From positions 1 through 39,315 of the forward strand of contig JAPYON010000009.1 of assembly GCA_029938175.1 (NCBI GenBank): DNA of 39,315 nucleotides, written 5' to 3'. Below, one piece after another: positions 9,232 to 18,475 of this stretch. The notes under the pieces were generated by a model. The model saw only the letters and a program-made list of their open reading frames with translations, had not been told where the DNA came from and searched no databases. The position numbers and the translations under genes were made by a program. The stretch's first letter is position 1. Each line of letters starts with the position of its first letter. The stretch comes from Paracoccaceae bacterium (lineage in GTDB: Bacteria > Pseudomonadota > Alphaproteobacteria > Rhodobacterales > Rhodobacteraceae).

Positions 9232-11504
9232 GTGTTGCTAAACCAAATCCCCATGACAGCGGTCTCGCCCACGTTTCAGGTGTTGCACGCTACACAGATG
9301 ATATGCCCATGGCCGATCCGGTACATCTGGCTTTTGGCCTCTCAACTGTCGCGCACGCGAAGTTGACTTCAGTCAACCTTGACGTGGTACGCGCTGCTGA
9401 CGGGGTGATTGACGTTCTGATTGCCGCCGACCTTCCAGCGGAAAACGATGTGTCGCCGTCTGCCCATGATGAACCAATGTTGGCAACAGGAAAGGTGCAT
9501 TTCGTCGGGCAGCCGATATTTTTAGTGGTGGCAACAACACACCGCGCCGCGCGTATGGCGGCGCAGTTGGGGCAGATAAAATACGAAAAATTGCCCGCCT
9601 TGTTAACGATCGACGATGCTATGGCTGCGGACAGCAAGTTCGAAGATGCCATGACATTTCAGAACGGCGATGCCGACGGAGCGATGACTTCATCTGATAA
9701 TCAGATCGAGGGCAGCATGGAGGTCGGAGGGCAGGAGCACTTCTACCTCGAAAGCCAAGCCGCATCGGCGCAGCCGAACGAGGGTGACGTTCTGGTCCAT
9801 TCATCGACGCAGCACCCCACCGAAATCCAGCATAAGGTGGCCGAGGCGTTGGGCGTTCCGATGAATGCCGTGCGCGTTGAAATCCGCCGTATGGGTGGTG
9901 GTTTTGGCGGTAAGGAAAGTCAGGGCAACTCGCTTGCTGTGGCTTGCGCCGTTATTGCCATGCGTCTGAACCGGCCTGCAAAAATGCGCTATGACCGCGA
10001 TGACGATATGATCATCACTGGTAAACGCCATGATTTCCGGATTAATTATCGGGTAGGGTTCGACAATTCGGGCCGCCTACAATCGGTGCTCTTTGAGCAA
10101 TTCGCCAAATGTGGCTGGGCGATGGACTTGTCGCTGCCTGTGGCCGACCGGGCCATGTTGCATGCAGATAACGCTTATTACCTGCCGAACGTGCGGATAC
10201 TTTCGCACCGATTGAAAACCAACACGGTTTCAAACACGGCTTATCGCGGCTTTGGCGGCCCTCAAGGCGTTATCGGGATCGAGCGGGTGATGGATCATAT
10301 TGCCTACACTCTCGGGATAGACCCGCTGGAGGTTCGCCGCATAAACTATTACGGCGAAGGCCGTGATCAGACGCCTTATCACATGACCATTGAAGACAAT
10401 GTTATGCCCGAGATAACCGACGAACTGGTGATTGCGTCCGATTACGTCGAACGGCGTGCCGAGATCGCGGCGTTCAACGCACAAAGCCCGATTTTGAAAC
10501 GCGGTATTGCGCTTACTCCAATTAAATTCGGAATATCATTCACTCTGACGCACCTAAATCAGGCGGGGGCGTTGGTGCATGTGTATTCCGACGGCTCTAT
10601 CCATCTGAACCACGGTGGTACCGAGATGGGGCAGGGCTTGTTCACCAAGGTGGCGCAGGTTGCGGCCCAAGTTTTCGGCGTCGGGCTTGATATGGTGAAA
10701 ATTACCGCGACGGACACGGCAAAAGTGCCAAACACCTCGGCTACGGCTGCGTCCTCGGGGGCGGATTTGAACGGGATGGCATGTAAGGCGGCCTGTGAAA
10801 CGCTTCGCGAGCGACTTTCGAATTTTGCTGCTCAGTTGTGGCAAACAACGCCCGACAAGATCAGTTTTACAGGCGGCATGGTGAATTCTAACGGTAATTC
10901 TATGACCTTCGCGGAGCTGGCCGCCGCCGCATATGGCGCTCGGGTCCAGCTTTCCGCGACCGGCTTTTACAAAACGCCCAAAATCAAATGGGACCGTTTT
11001 GCCGGAAAAGGCCGTCCGTTCCTGTATTTCTCTTACGGAGCGGCAGTGACCGAAGTGGTTATCGATACGTTAACCGGCGAGAACCGCATTCTGCGGGCCG
11101 ACATCTTGCACGACGTTGGCCGATCCTTAAACCCTGCGCTCGACATTGGCCAGATTGAAGGCGCTTACGTTCAGGCCGCAGGCTGGCTAACGACCGAGGA
11201 ACTGGTCTGGGACGACAAGGGTCGTCATCTGACGCACGCACCATCGACGTACAAAATCCCCGCCTGTTCGGATCGCCCGAAGGAATTCAACGTTAAACTT
11301 TGGGAACGCGGCGAGAACGTCGAGGACACGATTTATAAATCCAAAGCTGTCGGCGAACCACCGTTTAACCTCGGGATTTCAGCGTTTATGGCGCTGTCCG
11401 ATGCTGTGGCGGCCTGTGGGGATGCCTATCCTGACATGGACACTCCTGCCACAGCTGAAAGGGTTTTGAAAGCTGTAGATATGGAAAAAGGCATCACATG
11501 GTGA
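9228..11504 (+). CDS. xdhB: Xanthine dehydrogenase molybdopterin-binding large subunit
   Basis: XdhB holds the molybdenum cofactor and oxidises hypoxanthine to xanthine and xanthine to urate. The 758-residue protein has the N-terminal hammerhead domain (SGVARYTDDMP) and cofactor-binding loops RMGGGFGGKES, AYRGFGGPQG, GGTEMGQGL and ATAASSGADLNG. Near the C-terminus KAVGEPPFNLGIS contains the Glu that matches the catalytic base described for R. capsulatus XdhB. Length is normal for the family. It overlaps xdhA by four bases and xdhC by seven, so the three are tightly coupled. All active-site landmarks I can check are present. Confidence 0.96.
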   Translation: MSVAKPNPHDSGLAHVSGVARYTDDMPMADPVHLAFGLSTVAHAKLTSVNLDVVRAADGVIDVLIAADLPAENDVSPSAHDEPMLATGKVHFVGQPIFLVVATTHRAARMAAQLGQIKYEKLPALLTIDDAMAADSKFEDAMTFQNGDADGAMTSSDNQIEGSMEVGGQEHFYLESQAASAQPNEGDVLVHSSTQHPTEIQHKVAEALGVPMNAVRVEIRRMGGGFGGKESQGNSLAVACAVIAMRLNRPAKMRYDRDDDMIITGKRHDFRINYRVGFDNSGRLQSVLFEQFAKCGWAMDLSLPVADRAMLHADNAYYLPNVRILSHRLKTNTVSNTAYRGFGGPQGVIGIERVMDHIAYTLGIDPLEVRRINYYGEGRDQTPYHMTIEDNVMPEITDELVIASDYVERRAEIAAFNAQSPILKRGIALTPIKFGISFTLTHLNQAGALVHVYSDGSIHLNHGGTEMGQGLFTKVAQVAAQVFGVGLDMVKITATDTAKVPNTSATAASSGADLNGMACKAACETLRERLSNFAAQLWQTTPDKISFTGGMVNSNGNSMTFAELAAAAYGARVQLSATGFYKTPKIKWDRFAGKGRPFLYFSYGAAVTEVVIDTLTGENRILRADILHDVGRSLNPALDIGQIEGAYVQAAGWLTTEELVWDDKGRHLTHAPSTYKIPACSDRPKEFNVKLWERGENVEDTIYKSKAVGEPPFNLGISAFMALSDAVAACGDAYPDMDTPATAERVLKAVDMEKGITW

Positions 11505-12460
11505 GCGGTTTCGACATATCATTCTTGCGCAGACTGGTTCGTGAAAACGGCCATGTGGTGCGCGTGGTGATTGCTGAACACAAAGGCTCCGCCCCACGAG
11601 AGGCGGGTACCGCGATGCTGGTGACGGCTGGTGCTTTGCACGGCACAATTGGTGGTGGTGCGTTGGAGTTCGAGGCTGTTGCAGCGGCACGCCAGATGTT
11701 GACGCAAGATAGTGAGTGGTTGCGTTCGTTTCGAAAAATTCCGTTGGGTCCGAATTTGGGGCAATGCTGTGGAGGCTCTGTCAGTTTGCAGGCAGAACGC
11801 TTTGGCCAGCATGAAATTAACCATTTAGAAACCTTGGTTAACCAGTTCGTGCGCCCAACCACCTCGGGTGCGCCGACGGAACTGCCGTTACCCGTGCAAA
11901 AACGGCTACGCGAGATGCGCTCTGGCGCAGTTAACGAAACCTTCACTTTGACTAATGGTTGGTTGATTGAGCCACTCGAAACTCAAAAACTACCGCTATG
12001 GATTTACGGTGCAGGGCATGTTGGCCGCGCACTCGTCGCCACGCTTGAAGGGTTGCCGTTCACGGTTACATGGGTCGATTCGGCGCGGGATCGCTTCCCG
12101 ACATATATACCACCTCACGCCGATATGTTGGTAGCAACAAACCCTGCCGATGCGGTGGTCTATGCGCCCGACGATGCGCAGCATCTGGTTTTAACGTATT
12201 CCCATTCCATCGATCAGGAAATCTGCCTGCGTGTACTAAGCCGTGCATTTGGCGGGCTTGGTTTGATTGGCTCTGATACTAAACGAACACGGTTTATCCG
12301 ACGGTTGACCGAGGCAGGCGTAGATGTCTCGCGCTTAGACTGCCCGATTGGAAACCGGAATTTAGGCAAAGAACCGATGGCTATTGCTGTCGGTGTTACC
12401 GCGGCGTTGCTAGAGAAAATCCGCAAAAATAAAATAAAAAATAGGGAAGTGATAGCATGA
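11498..12460 (+). CDS. xdhC: XdhC, molybdenum cofactor sulfuration/insertion factor for xanthine dehydrogenase
   Basis: XdhC binds molybdenum cofactor, promotes its sulfuration and inserts it into XdhB. The 320-residue protein has the N-terminal XdhC/CoxI domain with HKGSAPREAGTAM and GTIGGGALE and a conserved NLGQCCGG segment whose cysteines are typical of the family. A C-terminal Rossmann domain begins at WIYGAGHVGRALV and includes GLIGS. The Lys/Asn-rich tail after residue 305 is divergent. It overlaps xdhB by seven bases and the ABC ATPase by an ATGA. Position directly after xdhAB is the canonical arrangement. Confidence 0.93.
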   Translation: MVSGFDISFLRRLVRENGHVVRVVIAEHKGSAPREAGTAMLVTAGALHGTIGGGALEFEAVAAARQMLTQDSEWLRSFRKIPLGPNLGQCCGGSVSLQAERFGQHEINHLETLVNQFVRPTTSGAPTELPLPVQKRLREMRSGAVNETFTLTNGWLIEPLETQKLPLWIYGAGHVGRALVATLEGLPFTVTWVDSARDRFPTYIPPHADMLVATNPADAVVYAPDDAQHLVLTYSHSIDQEICLRVLSRAFGGLGLIGSDTKRTRFIRRLTEAGVDVSRLDCPIGNRNLGKEPMAIAVGVTAALLEKIRKNKIKNREVIA

Positions 12461-13971
12461 GGAAGACGCTGCTCGAAATTAGAGGGTTGAGTAAATTTTA
12501 CCCCGGCGTGAAGGCGAACGATAACGTCAGCTTCACCATTCAGGAGGGCAAAATTCATGCGCTTTTGGGTGAAAACGGGGCGGGTAAATCGACGCTCGTG
12601 AAAATGATTTATGGTCTGGTGCATCCGGACGAGGGCGACATGCTGCTGCACGGCGAGCATTATATGCCGCACAAACCCAGCGAGGCCCGTAACCTTGGTG
12701 TTGGCATGGTTTTCCAGCATTTCTCGCTGTTTGAAGCATTGAATGTGGCTGAAAACATTATTTTGGGCATGGAAGATGCACCGCCCCGCGCCGAGCTGAA
12801 TGAGAAGATCATCGAGGTCAGCAATCAATATGGCTTGCCCTTGGACCCCAATCGCCTGATCGGGGACCTGTCGGTTGGCGAGCGGCAGCGCGTCGAAATC
12901 GTGCGGTGTTTGCTGCAAAATCCACAGCTTTTGATTATGGATGAGCCTACATCGGTTCTAACCCCGCAAGAGGTTGAAATTCTGTTCAAGACCCTGCGCA
13001 AGTTGTCGTCCGAAGGCGTTGCGATCTTGTATATCAGCCACAAACTGGACGAGATCAAAGTGCTTTGCGACCACGCCACAGTGCTGCGGATGGGCAAAGT
13101 GGTGGACACATGTATTCCTGCCGAAGAAACCGCGCGCTCCATGGCGGAAATGATGATTGGTGGCGAGTTTGCGATGCCGACGGTACGGGAATTCACGCCG
13201 GGCAAGACGTTGTTGCATCTGGAAAACCTGACGCTTGAATCGCTGGACCCGTTCGGGACGAGCCTTGCAAATGTTTCGCTTGAACTTCGTTCTGGCGAGG
13301 TGATGGGCGTGGCCGGCGTTGCTGGTAACGGGCAGGATGAATTGTTGCTGGCACTGTCTGGCGAGCGTCCGACGGACGCTGGAATGGTCAAGCTCAGCGG
13401 AGTCGAGATTGGCGACATGGGGCCGACCACGCGTCGTGCGCTTGGTCTGTTGGCCGCACCAGAGGAACGTCTGGGGCATGCGGCGGCGCCGGATATGAGC
13501 CTAAAGGAAAACGCTTACCTCAGTGCTCGGGTGCGACAGGGATTGACCAAATCCGGCTTTACCCTGTTTGGTAAACGCGATGATTTCGCCCGTGAGATCG
13601 TCGAACAGTTCGACGTTCGCACACCGAGCATCGACAATGCTGCACGCTCGCTTTCGGGCGGAAACCTGCAAAAATTCGTGATTGGTCGAGAGGTTTTGCA
13701 AAAGCCAACAGTGTTGGTTGTGAATCAGCCGACGTGGGGCGTCGATGCGGCAGCGGCTGCGGATATACGTGAAGCCCTTCGTGAATTGGCGGCGGAAGGG
13801 GCGGCGGTTCTGGTGATCTCGCAAGACCTCGACGAGCTGATGGAAATGTCCGACACCTTCGCCGTTTTGGCCGAGGGTCGCTTGTCTAAACCGCGTCCTG
13901 CTGCTGGCATGACGGTGGAACAAATTGGCCTGATGATGGGCGGTAATCTGGAGGAAAGGGCCAATGCTTAG
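12457..13971 (+). CDS. Purine/nucleoside ABC transporter ATP-binding protein (two ATPase domains)
   Basis: This is the ATPase of a BMP-type nucleoside/purine importer, with two fused nucleotide-binding domains in 504 residues. Domain 1 has Walker A GENGAGKST (about residue 38), signature LSVGERQRVEI and Walker B LLIMDEPTS. Domain 2 has a degenerate Walker A (GVAGNGQDE) but a good signature LSGGNLQKF and a Walker B-like VLVVNQPTWGVD in which the usual Glu is absent. That asymmetry is normal in YufO/NupA and sugar RbsA-like ATPases. It overlaps xdhC (ATGA) and the next permease by eight bases. Placement right after XDH genes suggests hypoxanthine, xanthine or nucleosides as cargo; this is inference. 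Confidence 0.92.
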   Translation: MRKTLLEIRGLSKFYPGVKANDNVSFTIQEGKIHALLGENGAGKSTLVKMIYGLVHPDEGDMLLHGEHYMPHKPSEARNLGVGMVFQHFSLFEALNVAENIILGMEDAPPRAELNEKIIEVSNQYGLPLDPNRLIGDLSVGERQRVEIVRCLLQNPQLLIMDEPTSVLTPQEVEILFKTLRKLSSEGVAILYISHKLDEIKVLCDHATVLRMGKVVDTCIPAEETARSMAEMMIGGEFAMPTVREFTPGKTLLHLENLTLESLDPFGTSLANVSLELRSGEVMGVAGVAGNGQDELLLALSGERPTDAGMVKLSGVEIGDMGPTTRRALGLLAAPEERLGHAAAPDMSLKENAYLSARVRQGLTKSGFTLFGKRDDFAREIVEQFDVRTPSIDNAARSLSGGNLQKFVIGREVLQKPTVLVVNQPTWGVDAAAAADIREALRELAAEGAAVLVISQDLDELMEMSDTFAVLAEGRLSKPRPAAGMTVEQIGLMMGGNLEERANA

Positions 13972-15046
13972 GTTAGAACCAAGACAACAAGCCTCCAGCA
14001 CCATGCGCTGGCTGACACCAATTTTGGCGGTGGCAATTACGATGGTTATGGGCGGTTTTCTGTTCGCGGCAATGGGCCAGGACCCGTTCCAAGCGATCAA
14101 GATAATCTTCCTTGATCCGTTCATCCATGAAACCTTCGGTCCGTACTCGCGATCACAACTTTTGATCAAAGCAGGTCCGTTAATTTTGATTGCAACCGGT
14201 CTTAGCATCGGTTTTCGCGCAGGCGTGTGGAACATCGGGGCCGAGGGGCAGTTCGTAATGGGGGCCATTGCAGGTGGGGCTGTTGGTTTGGCGCTTTACC
14301 CTGCGGACGGCATCTGGGTGCTGCCTTTGATGACCATCGCAGGCGCGCTTGGGGGCATGGCTTGGGCAATGATACCCGCGCTGTTGAAGATCAAGTTCAA
14401 CGCCAATGAAATTCTCGTTTCGTTGATGCTGGTTTACGTGGCCTACAACTTCTTGGCGGCGATGGTGACGGGGCCTTTAAAAAGCCCAGACGGCTATGGC
14501 TTTCCTGAATCGCGCAGTTTTACCAGCGTTGATGCCACGCATTTGCCGATGATCTATGAACCGCTGGGGATGCACGCAGGGGTGCTGGTTGCCTTGGCGT
14601 TGGTCATCGCGGCATATGTTATGATGGAGCGCCACTTGCTGGGCTTCCAGATCCGCCTAACCGGTGAATCGCCGCGCGCAGCGAAATTCGCGGGTGTTAA
14701 TCCGGCGGTAATCGTGGCGGTTTGCCTCGGTATTTCCGGCGCGCTGGCTGGCATGGCCGGTTTGTTCGAGGTCACAGGGCCTGCGGGCAAGCTGACCACG
14801 AATTTCCCCGTCGGGTATGGTTTCACGGCGATCATCGTGGCCTTCCTTGGCCGCCTTAACCCCATCGGCATCGTACTGGCAGGGTTGCTGATGGCACTAA
14901 CTTATATCGGCGGAGAGCTGGCGCAATTGTCATTGGGTATTCCAGCAGCTGCGATCAACGTGTTTCAGGGGATGATGTTGTTCTTCCTGCTGGCCGTGGA
15001 TGTTTTCGTTAACTACCGCCTCGTGTGGAAAAAGGAAGTGAAGTGA
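13964..15046 (+). CDS. Purine/nucleoside ABC transporter permease 1 (YufP/NupB-like)
   Basis: This is a 360-residue inner-membrane permease of the BPD_transp_2 (branched-chain amino acid/RbsC-like) family, with roughly nine to ten hydrophobic segments. Family hallmarks are GLSIGFRAGVWNIGAEGQFVMG near residue 80 and RLTGESPRAAKFAGVNPA in a cytoplasmic loop that contacts the ATPase, followed by GISGALAGMAG. The longer N-terminus, which starts with a short cytoplasmic tail and a lone membrane helix, is typical of the first permease of BMP systems. It overlaps the ATPase gene by eight bases and the second permease by one (TGATG). Together they should form a heterodimeric channel. Confidence 0.92.
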   Translation: MLRLEPRQQASSTMRWLTPILAVAITMVMGGFLFAAMGQDPFQAIKIIFLDPFIHETFGPYSRSQLLIKAGPLILIATGLSIGFRAGVWNIGAEGQFVMGAIAGGAVGLALYPADGIWVLPLMTIAGALGGMAWAMIPALLKIKFNANEILVSLMLVYVAYNFLAAMVTGPLKSPDGYGFPESRSFTSVDATHLPMIYEPLGMHAGVLVALALVIAAYVMMERHLLGFQIRLTGESPRAAKFAGVNPAVIVAVCLGISGALAGMAGLFEVTGPAGKLTTNFPVGYGFTAIIVAFLGRLNPIGIVLAGLLMALTYIGGELAQLSLGIPAAAINVFQGMMLFFLLAVDVFVNYRLVWKKEVK

Positions 15047-15978
15047 TGGATTTCTCGGCACTTAATCCCGTATCTTTGATGGTCAGCCTGATGATTGCCG
15101 CTACCCCCGTCCTTCTGGCCGCCGTGGGCGAGCTGGTGGTGGAAAAATCCGGCGTTCTTAATCTGGGCGTTGAAGGCATGATGATTATCGGCGCGATTGC
15201 AGGTTTTGCGATTTCGGTGGAAACATCGAACCCGTGGATCGGCATGCTGGCGGCCATGGTCGCGGGCGCGGTTCTGGCGTTGATTTTCGGATTTATAACA
15301 CAGTTTCTGCTGTCTAACCAAGTGGCGACGGGCCTTGCGCTGACGTTGTTCGGCTTGGGCATGGCGGCACTGCTGGGGCAGAGTTACACGGGGATGAAGC
15401 CACCCTCGACTCCACATCTGGACATACCTGTGCTTAGTGACCTACCAGTCGTCGGCCCGATCCTGTTTAGCCATGATCCCATGATCTATATGTCTATCGC
15501 GTTAGTGGCGGGTGTTTGGTACTTCCTGAACCGGACCCGCGGCGGGTTGATATTGCGCGCTGTGGGTGAGAACCACGACGCGGCGCACTCGCTTGGTTAT
15601 AACGTCGTGATGATCCGCATGGGCGCGATTGCCTTTGGCGGAGCATGTGCGGGCCTTGGCGGGGCGTACCTGTCGTTGGTGCGTGTCCCACAATGGACCG
15701 AGGGCATGACTGCTGGTGCAGGCTGGATTGCGCTGGCGATTGTGGTCTTCGCGTCTTGGAAACCATGGCGGCTGATTCTGGGCGCATACCTGTTTGGCGG
15801 CGTCACGATCCTGCAATTAAATCTACAAGCCTTGGGAATCGGGATATCGGCGGCATATTTGTCGATGACTCCTTACCTTATTACTATTATTGTGATGGTC
15901 ATAATGTCTGCTGATCGCAGACGCGCCAGCATAAACGCTCCGGCCTCTTTGGGTCGGATATTCAACGCTTCACACTGA
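15046..15978 (+). CDS. Purine/nucleoside ABC transporter permease 2 (YufQ/NupC-like)
   Basis: This 310-residue permease is the second half of the channel. Characteristic text is AAVGELVVEKSGVLNLGVEGMM near residue 30 and LRAVGENHDAAHSLGYNV, the cytoplasmic coupling loop. AGLGGAYLSL and a membrane-rich C-terminus complete the family pattern. The ATG at 15046 shares its A with the TGA of permease 1, and AAGGAAG sits upstream. An in-frame GTG at 15025 lies inside the previous gene and is less likely. The BMP-family binding protein gene follows after a 42-base spacer with a small hairpin. Confidence 0.92.
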   Translation: MDFSALNPVSLMVSLMIAATPVLLAAVGELVVEKSGVLNLGVEGMMIIGAIAGFAISVETSNPWIGMLAAMVAGAVLALIFGFITQFLLSNQVATGLALTLFGLGMAALLGQSYTGMKPPSTPHLDIPVLSDLPVVGPILFSHDPMIYMSIALVAGVWYFLNRTRGGLILRAVGENHDAAHSLGYNVVMIRMGAIAFGGACAGLGGAYLSLVRVPQWTEGMTAGAGWIALAIVVFASWKPWRLILGAYLFGGVTILQLNLQALGIGISAAYLSMTPYLITIIVMVIMSADRRRASINAPASLGRIFNASH

Positions 15979-15989
15979 GGCAATGATCA

Positions 15990-16003
15990 CGGGAAATATC
16001 CCG
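15990..16003 (+). other. Small stem-loop between permease and binding-protein genes
   Basis: CGGGA-AATA-TCCCG forms a five-base-pair hairpin just upstream of the binding-protein SD (GGAGG at 16009-16013). Short hairpins in this position of transporter operons can stabilise or separate the binding-protein message. No T-run follows, so it is not a terminator. Function is unproven. Confidence 0.3.
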
Positions 16004-16020
16004 AAAACGGAGGAAGTTTT

Positions 16021-17088
16021 ATGAAGTTTATTCCAGCATTAGCAGCTGCAGCTGCACTGGCACTCGGGCTTGGGGGTTCTGCAATCGCGCAAACCAAGGC
16101 CGGTTTTATCTACGTTGGCCCCGTAGGCGACCTAGGCTGGTCCTATGAGCACGATCAAGGCCGTCAGGCAGTGGTCGAAGCATTCGGCGATGCGGTTGAA
16201 ACAACGTATGTTGAGTCCGTACCTGAAGGTGCCGACGCTGAACGCGTGATGACACAGATGGCTCTTGGCGGCGCTGACATCATCTTCACAACATCCTTTG
16301 GCTACATGGATCCGACGTTGAACGTTGCGGCCAAGTTCCCGAATGTTAAATTCGAGCACGCGACTGGTTATAAACGCGCAGACAACGTTTCTACGTATTC
16401 CGCACGTTTCTATGAAGGTCGTCATGTTATCGGTCTTATTGCCGGTCGTATGACTGAAACCAACACTGTTGGCTACATCGCCTCCTTCCCGATCCCTGAA
16501 GTTGTGCGCGGCATCAATGCGGCATATCTAGCAGCGAAATCGGTTAATCCCGACGTGCAGTTCAAAGTTATTTGGGTTTACACATGGTTTGATCCGGGCA
16601 AAGAAGCCGACGCGGCGAATGCATTGATCGAGCAGGGCGCAGACGTGATTATGCAGCACACAGATTCCCCTGCTGCTATGACAATCGCTGAAGAAAAAGG
16701 CATCTTCGCCTTTGGTCAAGCATCCGACATGATGCAGTTCGGCCCAACAGCGCGTCTATCTTCCATCATCGACAACTGGGGGCCTTACTATGTATCGCGC
16801 GTTCAGGCTGTCATGGACGGCACATGGGCTAGCGTAGACACTTGGGACGGTATCGCACCAGGCATGGTTCAAATTGGTGCATTCTCCGATCGTATCCCTG
16901 CTGACGTTCAAGCCGAAGCACAAGTTGCTGTCGACGCAATTGCCGCTGGTACGTTGCACCCGTTCACAGGCCCGATCAACAAGCAGGACGGTTCTGTCTG
17001 GTTGGCGGCTGGTGAAACAGCAGACGATGGCACATTGGCTGGAATGAACTTTTACGTCGAAGGCGTAGACGGCGATCTACCAAACTAA
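16021..17088 (+). CDS. BMP-family ABC transporter substrate-binding protein (purine/nucleoside)
   Basis: This 355-residue periplasmic binding protein of the BMP/Med family should deliver purines or nucleosides to the permeases encoded just upstream. A Sec signal peptide covers residues 1-23 with probable cleavage after AIA. The mature part begins KAGFIYVGPVGDLGWSYEHD, the family's signature start. Later segments include IFTTSFGYMDP and GQASDMMQF, and a Trp-rich hinge region (DNWGPYY). No lipobox is seen, as is common in Gram-negative members. Codon use is biased to GGT, CGT, ATC and GAC more than its neighbours, suggesting high expression. SD GGAGG is seven bases from the ATG. A strong terminator follows. 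Confidence 0.93.
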   Translation: MKFIPALAAAAALALGLGGSAIAQTKAGFIYVGPVGDLGWSYEHDQGRQAVVEAFGDAVETTYVESVPEGADAERVMTQMALGGADIIFTTSFGYMDPTLNVAAKFPNVKFEHATGYKRADNVSTYSARFYEGRHVIGLIAGRMTETNTVGYIASFPIPEVVRGINAAYLAAKSVNPDVQFKVIWVYTWFDPGKEADAANALIEQGADVIMQHTDSPAAMTIAEEKGIFAFGQASDMMQFGPTARLSSIIDNWGPYYVSRVQAVMDGTWASVDTWDGIAPGMVQIGAFSDRIPADVQAEAQVAVDAIAAGTLHPFTGPINKQDGSVWLAAGETADDGTLAGMNFYVEGVDGDLPN

Positions 17089-17109
17089 GCTGGTTATTTT
17101 GCGAATTAG

Positions 17110-17140
17110 AAAGGCCCGTCATTTTGGCGGGCCTTTTTTT
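17110..17140 (+). terminator. Rho-independent terminator of the purine operon
   Basis: AAAGGCCCG at 17110-17118 pairs with CGGGCCTTT at 17128-17136 around a nine-base loop, and the hairpin runs into a seven-T tract. It ends one to two bases before the stop codon of the convergent MFS gene and could also slow transcription arriving from that side. Confidence 0.9.
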
Positions 17141-17141
17141 G

Positions 17142-18371
17142 TTATTCGGCTGAATTTGTCGAACTACCCCAAATCCGTTTCGCAATCACAAACAGCAGAA
17201 CCATCGCCGCGATTTCCAACAACGAAGATGCCAGAAACGGGGCGCCTGGCAGGTAGTACGGGGCCTCGGTCGAGGTGTAATAGCGGAAGATGCTGGTCAT
17301 GGTGATCGGACTTAGGATCAGCGCAATGCCGGTTACGGATGCGAAAATACCCTGCAACTCGCCTTGGGCGTTGTCGTCCACAAGTTTGGACATGATGCCT
17401 TGCAGCGCAGGTCCGGCGATTGCACCCAATGTCATGAATGGCATCAGGATGAAAAGCATCCAGCCTTCGCTAAGGAATGCGACAATGATGAACACTACAA
17501 AGTTCATGCCCATGCCCCATTGGGCAGCGCGCATTTCGCCGAGCCTCGGAATGACGACGCGGATCAGACCGCCTTGCACGATAGCCATGAAAAACCCGAA
17601 CGTGGCCAGCGACGCACCGATCATTTTGGGCGAAAAATTGAATCGTTCGATCGTGTAATAGCTCCATACAGCCGGATAAACCTGATGCGAGATCGTGAAG
17701 ATCAGGAAAATGACAACTAGACCGCGCAGGTGCGGGATTTTACGAATAGAAATAAGTGCGCCGACCGGATTCGCGCGGGTCCAGTCAAATGACCGGCGTT
17801 TGGATTGGTGCAGGGTCTCAGGAAGTATGAAATATCCGAGGGTTGCGTTGGCAAGGGCCACGGCTGCCGCTGCCATGAATGGCATACGGGGGCCGATCTC
17901 GCCAAGGAATCCACCGATTGCGGGGCCGATGATGAAGCCAACGCCAAAAGCTGCCCCAATCAAGCCAAAGTTCGCTGCACGTTTTTCCGGAGCCGAGATG
18001 TCGGCAATATAGGCCGAAGCGGTCGAGAATGTTGCGCTAGCGACGCCAGCGATCAGACGGCCTGCAAACAGCCACCAGATCGTTCCCGCGAAAACCAGCA
18101 GTATATAATCCAGTCCCATCGCCACAAGTGATACCAGCAGAACTGGTCTACGCCCGAAACGGTCGGAGAGGTTACCAAGCGTCGGCCCCATGAAGAACTG
18201 CATAACCGCGTAAGTCGTCGCCAATACCCCACCCCATAAGGCGGCAGAACTGATAGAGCCGCCGGTCAATTCCGTAATCAGGTTGGGCATCACTGGCAGA
18301 ATCAGGCCAATGCCGATCGAGTTAAGCATCATCGTAACGATGATAAAAATATAGGGAAGGCGTGCTTTCAT
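17142..18371 (-). CDS. MFS transporter, TetA-like drug/metabolite exporter
   Basis: This is a major facilitator family transporter of 409 residues with about 12 hydrophobic segments. It shows MFS motif A as GNLSDRFGRRPVLL between helices 2 and 3 and a motif C-like GAAFGVGFIIGPAIGGFLG in helix 5, typical of the DHA1/TetA antiporter group. Exported substrate cannot be told. The frame is open 26 codons further upstream. The start at 18371 is chosen because AGGAG (18385-18381) lies nine bases before it and the protein then begins MKARLPYIFIIV, directly at helix 1. It lies 104 bases downstream of glmS on the same strand and converges on the purine operon terminator. Confidence 0.88.
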   Translation of the reverse strand: MKARLPYIFIIVTMMLNSIGIGLILPVMPNLITELTGGSISSAALWGGVLATTYAVMQFFMGPTLGNLSDRFGRRPVLLVSLVAMGLDYILLVFAGTIWWLFAGRLIAGVASATFSTASAYIADISAPEKRAANFGLIGAAFGVGFIIGPAIGGFLGEIGPRMPFMAAAAVALANATLGYFILPETLHQSKRRSFDWTRANPVGALISIRKIPHLRGLVVIFLIFTISHQVYPAVWSYYTIERFNFSPKMIGASLATFGFFMAIVQGGLIRVVIPRLGEMRAAQWGMGMNFVVFIIVAFLSEGWMLFILMPFMTLGAIAGPALQGIMSKLVDDNAQGELQGIFASVTGIALILSPITMTSIFRYYTSTEAPYYLPGAPFLASSLLEIAAMVLLFVIAKRIWGSSTNSAE

Positions 18372-18475
18372 CCCGGCGGACTCCTGAAGTGAGACATAGG
18401 CCTCAACAGGGCCGATGCGTATCTGTAATGGAGGTATGGGTGCGTTCACAAGCCCAATACAAGCAGATGTGACCT

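Noticed and set aside
13501-14268. 255-codon minus-strand open frame
   Set aside because: Antisense to the ABC ATPase and first permease, both well supported.
18372-18449. Longer N-terminus for the MFS transporter
   Set aside because: The extra 26 residues are hydrophilic and lack an SD, whereas the start at 18371 has AGGAG and begins at the first membrane helix.
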